From Janthinobacterium agaricidamnosum NBRC 102515 = DSM 9628 (GTDB taxonomy: Bacteria > Pseudomonadota > Gammaproteobacteria > Burkholderiales > Burkholderiaceae_D), in NCBI RefSeq assembly GCF_000723165.1, contig NZ_HG322949.1, positions 2,413,497 to 2,477,496 of the forward strand: a stretch of DNA of 64,000 bases, read 5' to 3'. Positions 16,722 to 26,098 of the stretch are shown here, piece by piece; positions within the stretch are counted from its first letter, which is position 1; each line of letters starts with the position of its first letter. The notes beneath the pieces are model-generated. The model worked only from the letters and a program-made list of their open reading frames with translations, had not been told where the DNA came from and did not search any database. The position numbers and the translations under genes were made by a program.

Positions 16722-17855
16722 ATGATCCAGCAACCTCAAATCAAACGTATCGCCGGCCTGTTGATGATCGCAGGTTTCGCCGCAACCCTGGCTGCTTGCG
16801 GTGGCGGCTCCGACAACAATGTGAGCCAGCCCGCGCCTCCAGCCGGTCCTGTGGCAGGCGCGACCTTCGCCGCCAAGGCGCTGGTCTCGGATATCGCCGG
16901 CGCCGCAACCACCACCGACGCCAGCATGATCAATGCCTGGGGCCTGGCGTTCAACCCGACCGGCGCATCGTGGGTGGTCAACGACGGCACCTCGACCTCG
17001 ACCTTGTACGACGGTAACGGCGTCAAGCAAAACCTGGTGGTCAGCATCAATCCTGGCTCGCTGGGCGTGGCCAAGCCTACCGGCATCGTGTTTACCGGCA
17101 GCGCCACCGATTTCAAGATCAGTTCCGGCGGCAATACCGGTCCTAGCCGTTTCATCTTCTCGAACCAGGCCGGTACCATCGCCGCATGGGCGCCTACCGT
17201 TGACGGCACCCATGCATTGACCATCGTCGACAATGCCGCCAAGGGCTCGGTCTACAAAGGCCTGGCGATCGCCAACGCCGGCGGCGCCAACATGATTTAC
17301 GCCACCGACTTCAAGAATAACCATGTCGATGTGTTCGACGCCAACTTCAATCCGGTCGCCTTGCCGGCCGACTTCAAGGATCCTGCCGTGCCGGCCGGTT
17401 TTGCGCCATTCGGTATTCAAGCCATCGGCAACAGCATCTTCGTGACCTACGCCAAGCAAGATGCGACCGGCCGCGTGCAAGTGAAGGGCGCTGGCCTGGG
17501 CATGGTCAGCCAGTTCGACACCAGCGGCAAGCTGATCAAGGACCTGGTGCTGCAGGGCGGTGCACTGAACGCCCCGTGGGGCCTGGCGGTGGCGCCGGCT
17601 AACTTCGGTTCGTTCAGCAACAACCTGCTGGTCGGTAACTTCGGCGACGGCAAGATCAACGCCTTCGATATCAACACCGGCAAGGCGCTGGGCAGCGTCA
17701 GCGACAGCACCGGCGCGCCGCTGGTACTGGACGGCTTGTGGGCATTGCAATTCGGTAACGGCGTCTTGAGCCAGCCAACCAACACGCTGTTCTACACCGC
17801 CGGCCCGCAAGGCGCTACGCATGGCCAGTATGGCCGGGTCGACTTCGTGAAGTAA
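16722..17855 (+). CDS. TIGR03118 family lipoprotein
   Basis: A predicted lipoprotein of 377 residues. The leader ends in the lipobox LAAC (Cys about 26), followed by GGGSDNN and a Pro-rich linker. The body has repeats of the type NAWGLAFNPTGASWVVNDG, YKGLAIANAGGANMIYATDF and GLAVAPANFG, consistent with a six-bladed propeller-like fold and the TIGR03118 family. A good AAGAGAG ribosome site precedes the ATG. It ends in GQYGRVDFVK. It lies 133 bp after the porin gene with its own promoter. The function of the family is unknown. Confidence 0.88.
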   Translation: MIQQPQIKRIAGLLMIAGFAATLAACGGGSDNNVSQPAPPAGPVAGATFAAKALVSDIAGAATTTDASMINAWGLAFNPTGASWVVNDGTSTSTLYDGNGVKQNLVVSINPGSLGVAKPTGIVFTGSATDFKISSGGNTGPSRFIFSNQAGTIAAWAPTVDGTHALTIVDNAAKGSVYKGLAIANAGGANMIYATDFKNNHVDVFDANFNPVALPADFKDPAVPAGFAPFGIQAIGNSIFVTYAKQDATGRVQVKGAGLGMVSQFDTSGKLIKDLVLQGGALNAPWGLAVAPANFGSFSNNLLVGNFGDGKINAFDINTGKALGSVSDSTGAPLVLDGLWALQFGNGVLSQPTNTLFYTAGPQGATHGQYGRVDFVK

Positions 17856-17897
17856 GCCAGGGTGCCAGGTGATTAGCCGGCCAGACTGACCGGATTG

Positions 17898-17935
17898 AAA
17901 AAGCGGGAATGTACAAGCATTCCCGCTTTTTTTTT
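17898..17935 (+). terminator. Rho-independent terminator of the TIGR03118 gene
   Basis: Stem AAAAAGCGGGAATG, loop TACAAG, stem CATTCCCGCTTTTT, followed by a long T-run. The core GGGAATG/CATTCCC recurs in the terminator after the next gene. Confidence 0.93.
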
Positions 17936-18131
17936 GCAGCGGTGCCGCTGGGGGCAGCGGCGACTGTCCCCATTTTTCCGCAAATGCATCTGTTTGTAAC
18001 GATGGTTCGTATATTCAATGCTTCAGTAATTGGTCTGGAAAATACAAGAACCATGCTGGAGTCTGCCTAGCCACTCGGGAGTGGATGATGCCGCCAATAA
18101 TAGTTTGAAATTTTAATGGATAATTAATATA

Positions 18132-19538
18132 GTGAAAGATATAACATTTGAAAGAAATCAGGAAGATGCGCCGTCTCGTGACCATATGAAGGTTCCCACT
18201 GAGAAAACCGAACGCATTTCTTCGCTGGATTTCTTGCGCGGTTTTGCGCTGCTGGGAATCTTGGCGCTGAATATAGAAAGTTTCGCGGGGCCGGAATCAT
18301 TGCACGATATCCCTGTCGGCCTGGCCAAACCGGCTTTTGTCGGCTGGCACGCCCATCTTGACCTCGCGATCGTGACATTGAAGTGGCTATTTTTCGAAGC
18401 CAAAATGCGCGGCTTGTTCGCCATGCTGTTTGGCGCCGGCGTGGTGCTGTTTTGCGAACGGCTGCAGCGCAGAGGGGCGGATGCTCCGGTCGCCGACCTG
18501 TATTTACGGCGTTGCATGTGGCTCATGTTATTCGGACTGATCCATGGCGCGATGATTTGGGGCGGCGACATCTTGCTGCAATACGCACTGTGCGGTCTGA
18601 TTTTTCTGTTTCCGTTTAGAAATCTCAGCGCCAAAAGACTGATACTGACAGGTTCCTTCATCTGGCTGGTCGGCGGAACGCTCGGCGTGTTCAATTTTGT
18701 CGATGGCGCTGGCGCCTTGAAAAAAGGTGCGCAGATGGAGGAAATTCACCATATCGTTGCGCGCGGCGGTGTGTTGAATGATGAACAGAAAACCATGCTC
18801 AAGGAGGAAAAAGACAGCGCCGAGGGAGCCGCGAAGAAAACCGAAAAGAGAATTCAGGAAGCCACCACGGGCAGTTATCTTGAAGCACTGCCGAAGCATG
18901 CGAGTGGATTTTTTGAAACGATCTCCAGTATTTTCTTCTCCGGCCTGGTGGCGGAAGTGATCGGTGCGATGTTGCTGGGAATGGGACTGTACAAGGCAGG
19001 CTTCCTGACCGCCAAGTGGCGTTCCAGGCATTATGCGCTGGTCGCGGCGATTGGGTATAGCATATCGATGCCCATCGTGTTATTTGGAATATGGAAACTC
19101 CAAGCCGATCAGTTCAGCATACTGTCGGCCATGAAATGGATGTACTTTCCGTATTCGGTGGAACAGGCGTTTGGTACGCTGGCGAATGTGTCGGTATTGA
19201 TACTGCTTAGCCGCCTGGCGCTGTTCCAGCCATTGATGAACGGCCTGGCCAGTATCGGGCGCATGGCGTTCAGCAACTACATCCTGACCAGCCTGGTGTG
19301 CCAGACCGTCTTTATCTGGAGTTCCTTGAAGCTGTATGGCCAGCTTGAATACTATCAATACATGTATGTGGTGTTCCTGATGTGGGCCATCAACTTTGTC
19401 TTCAGCGCGATCTGGCTGCGTGTATTCAACTTCGGTCCGCTGGAATGGGTCTGGCGCTCGCTGACGTACTGGAAGCGCCAGCCTTTGTTCAAGAAGAAAA
19501 CGGCGCCGAAAGAAGACCAGTTGGCCTGGTTGCCATAA
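18132..19538 (+). CDS. DUF418 domain membrane protein
   Basis: A polytopic inner-membrane protein of 468 residues with about eight or more helices. It shows the family's start RISSLDFLRGFALLGILALN, the KMRGLFAMLFGAGVVLF segment, and the C-terminal DUF418 part with GRMAFSNYILTSL and NFGPLEWVWRSLTYWK. A charged loop of about 60 residues lies in the middle (about 200-260). The start is uncertain: GTG 18132 has no clear ribosome site, and ATG 18186, 12 residues before RISSLDFLRG, is equally plausible. Its function is unknown. A decayed second copy follows. Confidence 0.88.
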   Translation: MKDITFERNQEDAPSRDHMKVPTEKTERISSLDFLRGFALLGILALNIESFAGPESLHDIPVGLAKPAFVGWHAHLDLAIVTLKWLFFEAKMRGLFAMLFGAGVVLFCERLQRRGADAPVADLYLRRCMWLMLFGLIHGAMIWGGDILLQYALCGLIFLFPFRNLSAKRLILTGSFIWLVGGTLGVFNFVDGAGALKKGAQMEEIHHIVARGGVLNDEQKTMLKEEKDSAEGAAKKTEKRIQEATTGSYLEALPKHASGFFETISSIFFSGLVAEVIGAMLLGMGLYKAGFLTAKWRSRHYALVAAIGYSISMPIVLFGIWKLQADQFSILSAMKWMYFPYSVEQAFGTLANVSVLILLSRLALFQPLMNGLASIGRMAFSNYILTSLVCQTVFIWSSLKLYGQLEYYQYMYVVFLMWAINFVFSAIWLRVFNFGPLEWVWRSLTYWKRQPLFKKKTAPKEDQLAWLP

Positions 19539-19564
19539 ACGCCATCTTCAGTGCTGGTCCATGG

Positions 19565-19599
19565 AAAAACGGGAATGCATGATGCATTCCCGTTTTTTT
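19565..19599 (+). terminator. Rho-independent terminator of the DUF418 gene
   Basis: Stem AAAAACGGGAATGCAT and its complement ATGCATTCCCGT, with a very short loop, then seven Ts. It shares the GGGAATG/CATTCCC core with the terminator at 17898. Confidence 0.92.
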
Positions 19600-19664
19600 G
19601 TAAGGTTTCATGACGATACGCAGCCAAGCAAGGCAGGTGCCGGAAAAAGCGCGTCACTCCTGGG

Positions 19665-20036
19665 TGTTTTTTTGAAGGGAAAATGCGCGGGCTGTTCGCC
19701 ATGTTGTTCGGCGCCGGCGTGGTGCGGTTTTGCGAGCGGCTGGAGCGCAGGCTGACGGCGGCGCCGGTCGCCGATCTGTATCTGCGGCGCTGCATGTGGC
19801 TGCTGTTGTTCGGGCTGATCCATGGCGCGCTGATAATACCAGCGGATTCTTTGACGGCTGGAGCCGCCGCTGGGGACGCTGGCGAATGTGTCGGTACTGA
19901 TACTGATCAGCAGAGTGGCGCTGTTTATATACTGACCAGCTTGCTTTGCCAGACCGTCTTCATCTGGAATGGTGCTGGCGCTCCCTGACCTATTGGAAGC
20001 GCCAGTCTTTATTCAGGAACAAGACTGCCGTGCAAA
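19665..20036 (+). pseudogene. Decayed second DUF418 gene
   Basis: Three pieces match the intact gene upstream. About 19667-19835 encodes MRGLFAMLFGAGVVRFCERL and LYLRRCMWLLLFGLIHGA. About 19873-19970 matches the GTLANVSVLILLSR and YILTSLVCQTVFIW region. About 19975-20025 matches the SLTYWKRQ C-terminal end. The DNA between these pieces is deleted and the frame changes, and the N-terminal third is missing. It is a duplicate that has lost most of its length. Confidence 0.85.
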
Positions 20037-20055
20037 CGATGGCCTGAGCCGGCTG

Positions 20056-21939
20056 TTAATGCGTTGCCAGTCCGCTATGGAATTGCAGCGCCGCCAGGTT
20101 GGCGTAGATGCCGCCCAGCGCGACCAGGCTGGCGTGGTTGCCGGTTTCGACGATCCTGCCGTCTTCCATGACGATGATGCGGTCGGCCCGCTGCACGGTC
20201 GCCAGGCGGTGCGCGATGATGACGGTGGTGCGGCCGACCATCGCCGCTTCCAGCGCGCTTTGCACCAGGCGTTCGGATTCGGCGTCGAGCGCGCTGGTGG
20301 CTTCGTCGAGCAGCAGCAGCGGCGGATTTTTCAGCAGCGCGCGGGCGATCGCGATGCGCTGGCGCTGGCCGCCGGACAGGCGCACGCCGCGCTCGCCGAG
20401 GAACGATTGATAACCGTTCGGCAGGCGTTCGATGAATTCGTGCGCGGCTGCCATTTTGGCGGCCTGGATCACTTCTTCATCGCTGGCGCCGGCGCGGCCG
20501 TAGCGGATGTTTTCCATCGCATCGGCTGAAAAGATCACGGTATCTTGCGGCACGATGCCGATCGCGCCGCGCAGCGCATGCAAATCGAGTTGCGTGATAT
20601 CGACGCCATCGAGCTTGATCGAACCGCGCTGCGGATCGTAGAAGCGCAGGAACAACTGGAACAGCGTGGTCTTGCCGGCGCCGGAAGGGCCGACCACCGC
20701 CACCGTTTCACCGGGTCTGATGTCGAGGCTGACGTGGCTCAGCGACGCGGTATCGGGCCGCGACGGATAAAAGAACGAGATGTCGTTCAGGCTCAGCGCC
20801 GCGCCGTTGGCGGTGCGCGGCGGCAGCGCCAACGGCTGGACAGGGGACTGGATCTCGGACTTGACCGACATCAGTTCCAGCAGGCGCTCGGTGGCGCCGG
20901 CGGCGCGCTGCGCTTCGCCCATCACTTCGGACAGCGCGCCGATGGCGCCGGCGACGATCGATGCATACAGGATGAACTGGCCGAGGTCGCCGCCGGTCAT
21001 GCTGCCTTCCAGCACCGCCCGGGCGCCCAGCCACAGCACGAACACGATGGCGCCGAATACCAGCAAGATGGCGATCATGGTCAGCAGCGCGCGCGCGCGG
21101 ATGCGCCGCATCGCGGTGCCGAACGCGCCTTCGACCGAGGCGCCAAAACGGTCCGACTCGATTTTTTCATGGGTGAACGCCTGCACGGTCGGCATCGCGT
21201 TGAGGATTTCGCCGGCCATCGCCGACGCGTCGGCGATGCGGTCCTGCGAATCGCGCGACAGCTTGCGCACGCGGCGGCCGAACATCACGATCGGCACCAC
21301 CACCAGCACCAGCAAGCCGATGATGATGGACGACAGTTTCGGGCTGGTGACGAACAACATCACCAGGCCGCCGAGGAACAGCAGCACATTCCTCAGCGCC
21401 ATCGAGATGCTGGTGCCGACCACGGCCTGTATCAGCGTGGTGTCGGTGGTGATGCGCGACAGGACTTCGCCGGTTTGCGTGGTTTCAAAAAATTCGGGGC
21501 TTTGCGTGACGACGTGGCGGTACACCGCGTTGCGGATGTCGGCGGTGACCCGCTCGCCCAGCCACGACACGGTATAAAAGCGCGCGGCGGTGGCCAGCGC
21601 CAGCACCGATGCGACGCCGAACAGCGCCAGGAACACCAGGTCGACGTGCTTGATGCTCTTGCTGCCGGCCGCGCCGCCGAAACCGAGGTCGATCATTTGC
21701 TTGAACGCGGCCGGTATCGCCAGCGTCGACGCGGCGGCCACCACCAGCGCGATGCCGGCCAGGATGAATTGACGGCGGTAGGGCAGCAGGAACGGCAGCA
21801 AGCCCCTGAATGCGGACAGGCTGCCTTTTTTGGGCTCGCTGCTGGCGCTAGTGCCGTGCTTGCCGGCTGGCGCCGCGTAGGGTTTTGCCAAGGTGTCGCC
21901 GGCGTTGTTATTGTTAGTAGTGCTGGTGCTGTTGGTCAT
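20056..21939 (-). CDS. ABC exporter, fused membrane and ATPase domains
   Basis: A half-size ABC exporter (ABCB/MsbA type) of 627 residues, which should work as a dimer. After a Ser/Thr/Asn-rich N-terminus, six helices occupy about 50-340. The ATPase domain has Walker A GPSGAGKT, the signature LSGGQRQRIAIARALL, Walker B LLLLDEATSALD and the H-loop IIAHRLATV. Cargo is not evident. It lies 54 bp after the lipocalin gene on the same strand and may belong to the long wrbA operon. Its own ATPase makes it an unlikely source of ATPase for the FtsX-type permease upstream. Confidence 0.93.
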   Translation of the reverse strand: MTNSTSTTNNNNAGDTLAKPYAAPAGKHGTSASSEPKKGSLSAFRGLLPFLLPYRRQFILAGIALVVAAASTLAIPAAFKQMIDLGFGGAAGSKSIKHVDLVFLALFGVASVLALATAARFYTVSWLGERVTADIRNAVYRHVVTQSPEFFETTQTGEVLSRITTDTTLIQAVVGTSISMALRNVLLFLGGLVMLFVTSPKLSSIIIGLLVLVVVPIVMFGRRVRKLSRDSQDRIADASAMAGEILNAMPTVQAFTHEKIESDRFGASVEGAFGTAMRRIRARALLTMIAILLVFGAIVFVLWLGARAVLEGSMTGGDLGQFILYASIVAGAIGALSEVMGEAQRAAGATERLLELMSVKSEIQSPVQPLALPPRTANGAALSLNDISFFYPSRPDTASLSHVSLDIRPGETVAVVGPSGAGKTTLFQLFLRFYDPQRGSIKLDGVDITQLDLHALRGAIGIVPQDTVIFSADAMENIRYGRAGASDEEVIQAAKMAAAHEFIERLPNGYQSFLGERGVRLSGGQRQRIAIARALLKNPPLLLLDEATSALDAESERLVQSALEAAMVGRTTVIIAHRLATVQRADRIIVMEDGRIVETGNHASLVALGGIYANLAALQFHSGLATH

Positions 21940-21993
21940 CGTATTGGCAGTTCTCGGTGAACGTACATAAAAAATAAAAGTACATAAAACGTC

Positions 21994-23085
21994 TTACAAC
22001 TTCATCGGCCGGTGGTAGCCGGTCAATTCCAGGTAGGCGCGGCCGGCGGGTTGGCCGTCGCGGCTGACCTTGACCGCACCTTCCCAGTACACCGCGCCGG
22101 TCGAACGGCGCGAATCGAGCTCCTGGTCCGGCTGCAATGGCGTGACGAGCCAGGTGGTGCCGCCAGTGACGATTTGCGTGGCGACCGGATACTCGGTGCT
22201 GGTGCGCGGCGAACGCCACAGCGTTTGCGGCGTAAAGGTGACCTGTTCCGGCGCGTATTGCGTAACCTTGCCCGCGGCGTCGCGCCAGCTCGCGTGCGCC
22301 CATAGTTTAGCACCTGTCTTGCTGCGGATCTGGAATGCCATCAGCGCGCCGCCGTCGTCCAGGTTGGCGCCGATCCAGTTCCAGCCGCTGGCGTCGGCAT
22401 CGAGCACCTGGCTGGACCATTCGTGATCGAGCCAGGCGGTGCCGCTGACGCTGACTGTTTCCGGCTTGCCGCCGTTGCGGACTGGACGCGTCAGCGTGCC
22501 GCTGGCTTGCAACTGCGGCTGGCTGTAATAATAACTGGCCTGTTGCGGGCGCGGCCCCTTGCGCGAATAGCCGCCGGCGCCTTGCAGCAGCACCGGCTGG
22601 GCAGGGGACAAGCGCAGCTCCAGGCTGAAATCCTGCGCCTTGACGCTGACCTGGTACGCGCCGTCCGGACCGCGCTTCATGCTCCAGTCCTGCAATTTGA
22701 CATCGGTGTCGCCGACTTTGGCGTAGGCCAGCCCGAACCCTTCGCGCGCGCTTTTCTGGTCGTGCAGCAGCTTGCCGACGGCCGGATCGGACAGCGCCGC
22801 GTGGCCGACGATCAATTGCCTGGGCGCGAAGGCGCTCGGATTGGCGTTATCGGCGCCGGTCGCGCTGCGGAAGAACGTCACCTGGAAACCGAGCGGCTTG
22901 CCGTCCGCCGTCGCCAGCCAGCCGGTGGCGTACCACCATTCGGTTTTATAGGCGGGATGGGCGCCGAAGTCGCGCGGCATGGACAGTGTCTGGCCGGCCG
23001 GCAGCGGCGTGACCGGCGCAAAGGCGGGCGGAGCGGCCAATGCCGCTTGCGCCAGCGCCAGCAAAAGCATCCCTATGAGTCGCAT
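21994..23085 (-). CDS. AttH/CrtC-like lipocalin-domain protein, secreted
   Basis: A protein of 363 residues with a signal peptide (MRLIGMLLLALAQAALA) and the family's TEWWYATGWLA motif about 50 residues in. Further conserved parts are TAWLDHEWSSQ and GWNWIGANLDDGGALM. It resembles predicted secreted hydrolases of the AttH/CrtC (carotenoid hydratase-like) family. The ATG overlaps the stop of the permease gene (ATGA). AttH-like proteins are typically encoded beside FtsX-type ABC permeases, as here. Biochemical function is unknown. Confidence 0.88.
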   Translation of the reverse strand: MRLIGMLLLALAQAALAAPPAFAPVTPLPAGQTLSMPRDFGAHPAYKTEWWYATGWLATADGKPLGFQVTFFRSATGADNANPSAFAPRQLIVGHAALSDPAVGKLLHDQKSAREGFGLAYAKVGDTDVKLQDWSMKRGPDGAYQVSVKAQDFSLELRLSPAQPVLLQGAGGYSRKGPRPQQASYYYSQPQLQASGTLTRPVRNGGKPETVSVSGTAWLDHEWSSQVLDADASGWNWIGANLDDGGALMAFQIRSKTGAKLWAHASWRDAAGKVTQYAPEQVTFTPQTLWRSPRTSTEYPVATQIVTGGTTWLVTPLQPDQELDSRRSTGAVYWEGAVKVSRDGQPAGRAYLELTGYHRPMKL

Positions 23086-25676
23086 CACCAGTCCTCCCGC
23101 ACCGCGCGGATAGGCCCGCCGGACAGCGCCTGCCGTCCCGAGACCAGCGCCGTCAGCGCCGCGGCGAGCAGCAGCGCCGCCGCGACGATGCCGATCAGCG
23201 GCCATGGCATATGCAGTTGCATGGTCCAGTGGAACGATTGCGGGTTGACGATGAACACCAGCACCAGGCTGATCACCAGGCCCAGCGCAAAACCGGTGGC
23301 GATGCCGAGCGCCGTCAGCGCCGCGCCTTCCAGCCCGAGGATGGCGAGGATTTGCGCGCGCGTCACGCCGATATGGCGCAGCATGCCGAATTCCCTGGCG
23401 CGCGCCAGCGTTTGCGCCGAAAACGTCGCCGCCACGCCGAACAGGCCGATCATGATGGCGATCGCTTCCAGCAGGTAGGTGACGGCAAAGCTGCGGTCGA
23501 AGATTTTCAGGCTCAAGGCGCGGATGTCGGACGGGGCGGAAATCTCCAAGGTGGCGCCGAAGGGCAGTTTTTTCAAGCGCTCCTGCACATCGGCCAGTCT
23601 GGCGTCCTTGGCCAGCCACAGCGCGACGTTGCCGATGTCGTTGTCGCCGGTCAGCTTGCGGTAATCGTCGAGGCGTATCAGCACCGAACCGGTCGAGCGG
23701 GCGTAATCGCGCCACACGCCGGCGATGAAGAATGGGTGCAGCGCGCCGTTCAGCGGCAATTGCATGCCGGCGCCCGGTTTCAAACGGTATAAGTCGGCCG
23801 CCGCTTCCGAGACCCACACCGGCATGGTATTGGCCGGCGGCGGCAGCGAGGGGCCGGCCAGCACCACCGATTTGCCTGGATCGCCGAGGTCGACCGGGCG
23901 CGCCAGCAGCGCCACATTGGGCCGGTCCGGCGCCAGCGAGATCGAGCGCACGCGCAGGAATTCGGCGCGGACCACGCCGGGCAGCGCCAGCAGCGCCGCC
24001 TGTTCGTCGCGGTTCAAGCCGCTGGCGGTGCCGGCCGCCGCGCTTTGCGCATACAGGTCGGCCGGCAGGATTTGCAGCAGCCAGTCGTCGACCGAGACGC
24101 GGAAACTCGACACCATGATCGCCATCGCCACCATCAGGCTGAAGCTCGACAGCACGCCGCCCAGCGCGATGCCGGCCTGGCCGGACGCATTCGCCAGCCG
24201 CGCCAGCGTCAGGCTGAGCACCGGCGAGCTGGCGTTGCGGCCGCTGGCCAGCCAAACCCGGTTCAGGAATCGGAACACCAGCGACGCCAGCAGCGGCATC
24301 AGCGCGATCGCGCCGATCAGCAGCAGCGCGATCGCCAGGTAGCCGAACAGCGGCAATTCGAATACCGGCGGCAGGCGGGTCGCCAGTCCGGCCAGCAGCA
24401 AACAGAGCAGCGCCGGCCAGCTGCGCGACAGCTTGCGCATCACCGCTTCTTCGGTACCGGACTTGAGCGCCACGGCGGGCGCGGCGCGCGCCGCTTCCCA
24501 GGCCGGCGCGGCGCAGCCAAGCAGCGCCACCCCCAGGCCGAGGCTGAAATACACCAGCGCGGCGACTGGCGTGAATTGCACTTGCGGCTGCACGCCTGAA
24601 AAATAACCGGCGCCGAGGTCGCCGCCAAAAAAATGCAGCGCCAACGCGGCCATCGCATAACCGGCGGCCACGCCGAGCGCGGCGCCAATCACGCCGAGGC
24701 TGGCCCCTTCCAGCAAGATCTGGCGCAGCAACTGGCCGCGGCGCATGCCCAGCACGCGCAGCAGCGCAAACTGGCTGCGGCGCCGTATCACCGACAGCGC
24801 CTGCGTCGAAAACACCAGGAAGGCGCCGGTGAACAGCGCCACCAGCGCCAGCACCGTCAGGTTGACGCGGTAGGCGCGGCTCAGGTTGTCGTTACGGCGC
24901 TCCTGGTTCTGGTCGTTCGGCTGGCTGACCTGGAAGCGGCCTGGAAAATCGCGTTCCAGTTCGCTGGCCAGGCGGGCCTGGAAGGCGTCGCGGTTGATCC
25001 CGTCTTGCAGCTTCAGGTCGATGCGCGACAGTTTGCCGAGCTGCTTGAAACGCCATTGCGCGGCGCCCAGGTCCATCACGGCGATGCGCTGGCCGACGCG
25101 GCTGCGCTGCAGCGAACCGGCGATGCGCAGTGCGGGCGTGCCGGCGCCGGCTTGCAGGACCAGTTGGTCGCCGGTGTTCAGATTGAGCCAGGTCAGCGCG
25201 GCCGGCGACAGGAAGATCGCGTCGTCGGCCAGCGTGTCGAACAGTTTGTCTTCGGCCGGCGCGCCGATCAGGTCAGGGGAGATCAAGCCGGCGCGAAAGA
25301 CGTCCAGGCCGATGATTTTCAGCGCATCGCGGCGGCCCGGCAAGCCCGCGCCCAGTTCCAGCAGCGGCGAGGCGACGGCCACGCCCTGGCGCTGCGCCAG
25401 CCACGGGTAAATCGTTTCGTCGAACAGCGCCTCGCGCCCGGCCACCTGGATATCGGCGCTGCCGGACAGGTTCTTGACGGCGCTGGAAAATTCGTTGAAG
25501 GCGGCCGCATTGATCAGATGGATCGCAAAGCCGAGCGACACGCCGACCGCGATGGCAATGATCGCGACCAGCGCCCGTACCGGGTGCGCGCGCCATTCGC
25601 CCAGCAGCAGCCAGCGCGCCAGCTTGACGATGCCAGCGCTGCTGCCGATAGGGCTGTCGCGCTTCAAGCCGGACAT
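23085..25676 (-). CDS. FtsX-like ABC transporter permease (double domain)
   Basis: A large permease of 863 residues with two FtsX-type halves. Helix 1 is near residue 35 (VRALVAIIAIAVGVSLGFA), followed by a periplasmic domain, three helices around 255-400, a middle helical block (about 415-520), a second periplasmic domain, and a final three-helix bundle (about 735-850). The repeated RRRSQFALLRVLGMRRGQLL and AREFGMLRHIGVTRAQIL segments are the coupling regions for an ATPase. It resembles AttF/AttG-type or LolCE-like transporters. No separate ATPase gene is beside it. ATG 25676 overlaps the end of the DUF4124 gene by 13 bases. Confidence 0.9.
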   Translation of the reverse strand: MSGLKRDSPIGSSAGIVKLARWLLLGEWRAHPVRALVAIIAIAVGVSLGFAIHLINAAAFNEFSSAVKNLSGSADIQVAGREALFDETIYPWLAQRQGVAVASPLLELGAGLPGRRDALKIIGLDVFRAGLISPDLIGAPAEDKLFDTLADDAIFLSPAALTWLNLNTGDQLVLQAGAGTPALRIAGSLQRSRVGQRIAVMDLGAAQWRFKQLGKLSRIDLKLQDGINRDAFQARLASELERDFPGRFQVSQPNDQNQERRNDNLSRAYRVNLTVLALVALFTGAFLVFSTQALSVIRRRSQFALLRVLGMRRGQLLRQILLEGASLGVIGAALGVAAGYAMAALALHFFGGDLGAGYFSGVQPQVQFTPVAALVYFSLGLGVALLGCAAPAWEAARAAPAVALKSGTEEAVMRKLSRSWPALLCLLLAGLATRLPPVFELPLFGYLAIALLLIGAIALMPLLASLVFRFLNRVWLASGRNASSPVLSLTLARLANASGQAGIALGGVLSSFSLMVAMAIMVSSFRVSVDDWLLQILPADLYAQSAAAGTASGLNRDEQAALLALPGVVRAEFLRVRSISLAPDRPNVALLARPVDLGDPGKSVVLAGPSLPPPANTMPVWVSEAAADLYRLKPGAGMQLPLNGALHPFFIAGVWRDYARSTGSVLIRLDDYRKLTGDNDIGNVALWLAKDARLADVQERLKKLPFGATLEISAPSDIRALSLKIFDRSFAVTYLLEAIAIMIGLFGVAATFSAQTLARAREFGMLRHIGVTRAQILAILGLEGAALTALGIATGFALGLVISLVLVFIVNPQSFHWTMQLHMPWPLIGIVAAALLLAAALTALVSGRQALSGGPIRAVREDW

Positions 25677-26098
25677 TCCAGCGCCAGTTTCTCGGCGCCG
25701 CGCCGTGCTTTTTGGCGCAGGCTCTCCTGATCCTTGCCGGCGGCTTTGGCCACGTCTTCGCGGGCCCATTGCTGTTCCAGCTGCATGCTCGCGCAGCGTT
25801 TGCGCTGTGCCTGTGAAACGCCGCTGATGCGCTCCATTTCGGCGTTGGCGGCTTTATCTTGTTGCGCGCGCTCCCCGGCGAGCTGCTTCAGCACGCGCTG
25901 CTGGCGCAGCATGATGCTATTGTCCGGCTTGTCCGGGGCGCTCGGCACGTCCAGCACAGCGGACTTGCCGCCGGCGCAAGGCAGGTCGCTGAAAGTGGTC
26001 TTGCCATCGGCGGCCGTGCATCGGTAGACGGTTTGCGCCTGTGCCGCGGCGCTGGCGGCGATGCCGAGCAGGCATAAAATAACAGGCAGGAAGGTCAC
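25664..26098 (-). CDS. DUF4124 domain protein, secreted
   Basis: A small exported protein of 144 residues. The start is GTG at 26098, overlapping the stop of the FAD oxidase gene (GTGA). A signal peptide ends near AQAQT. The DUF4124 motif VYRCTAADGKTTFSDLPCAGG follows at once, with two cysteines. The rest is a charged, alpha-helical tail with RKRCASMQLEQQWAREDV. Function of the family is unknown. Confidence 0.85.
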   Translation of the reverse strand: MTFLPVILCLLGIAASAAAQAQTVYRCTAADGKTTFSDLPCAGGKSAVLDVPSAPDKPDNSIMLRQQRVLKQLAGERAQQDKAANAEMERISGVSQAQRKRCASMQLEQQWAREDVAKAAGKDQESLRQKARRGAEKLALECPA

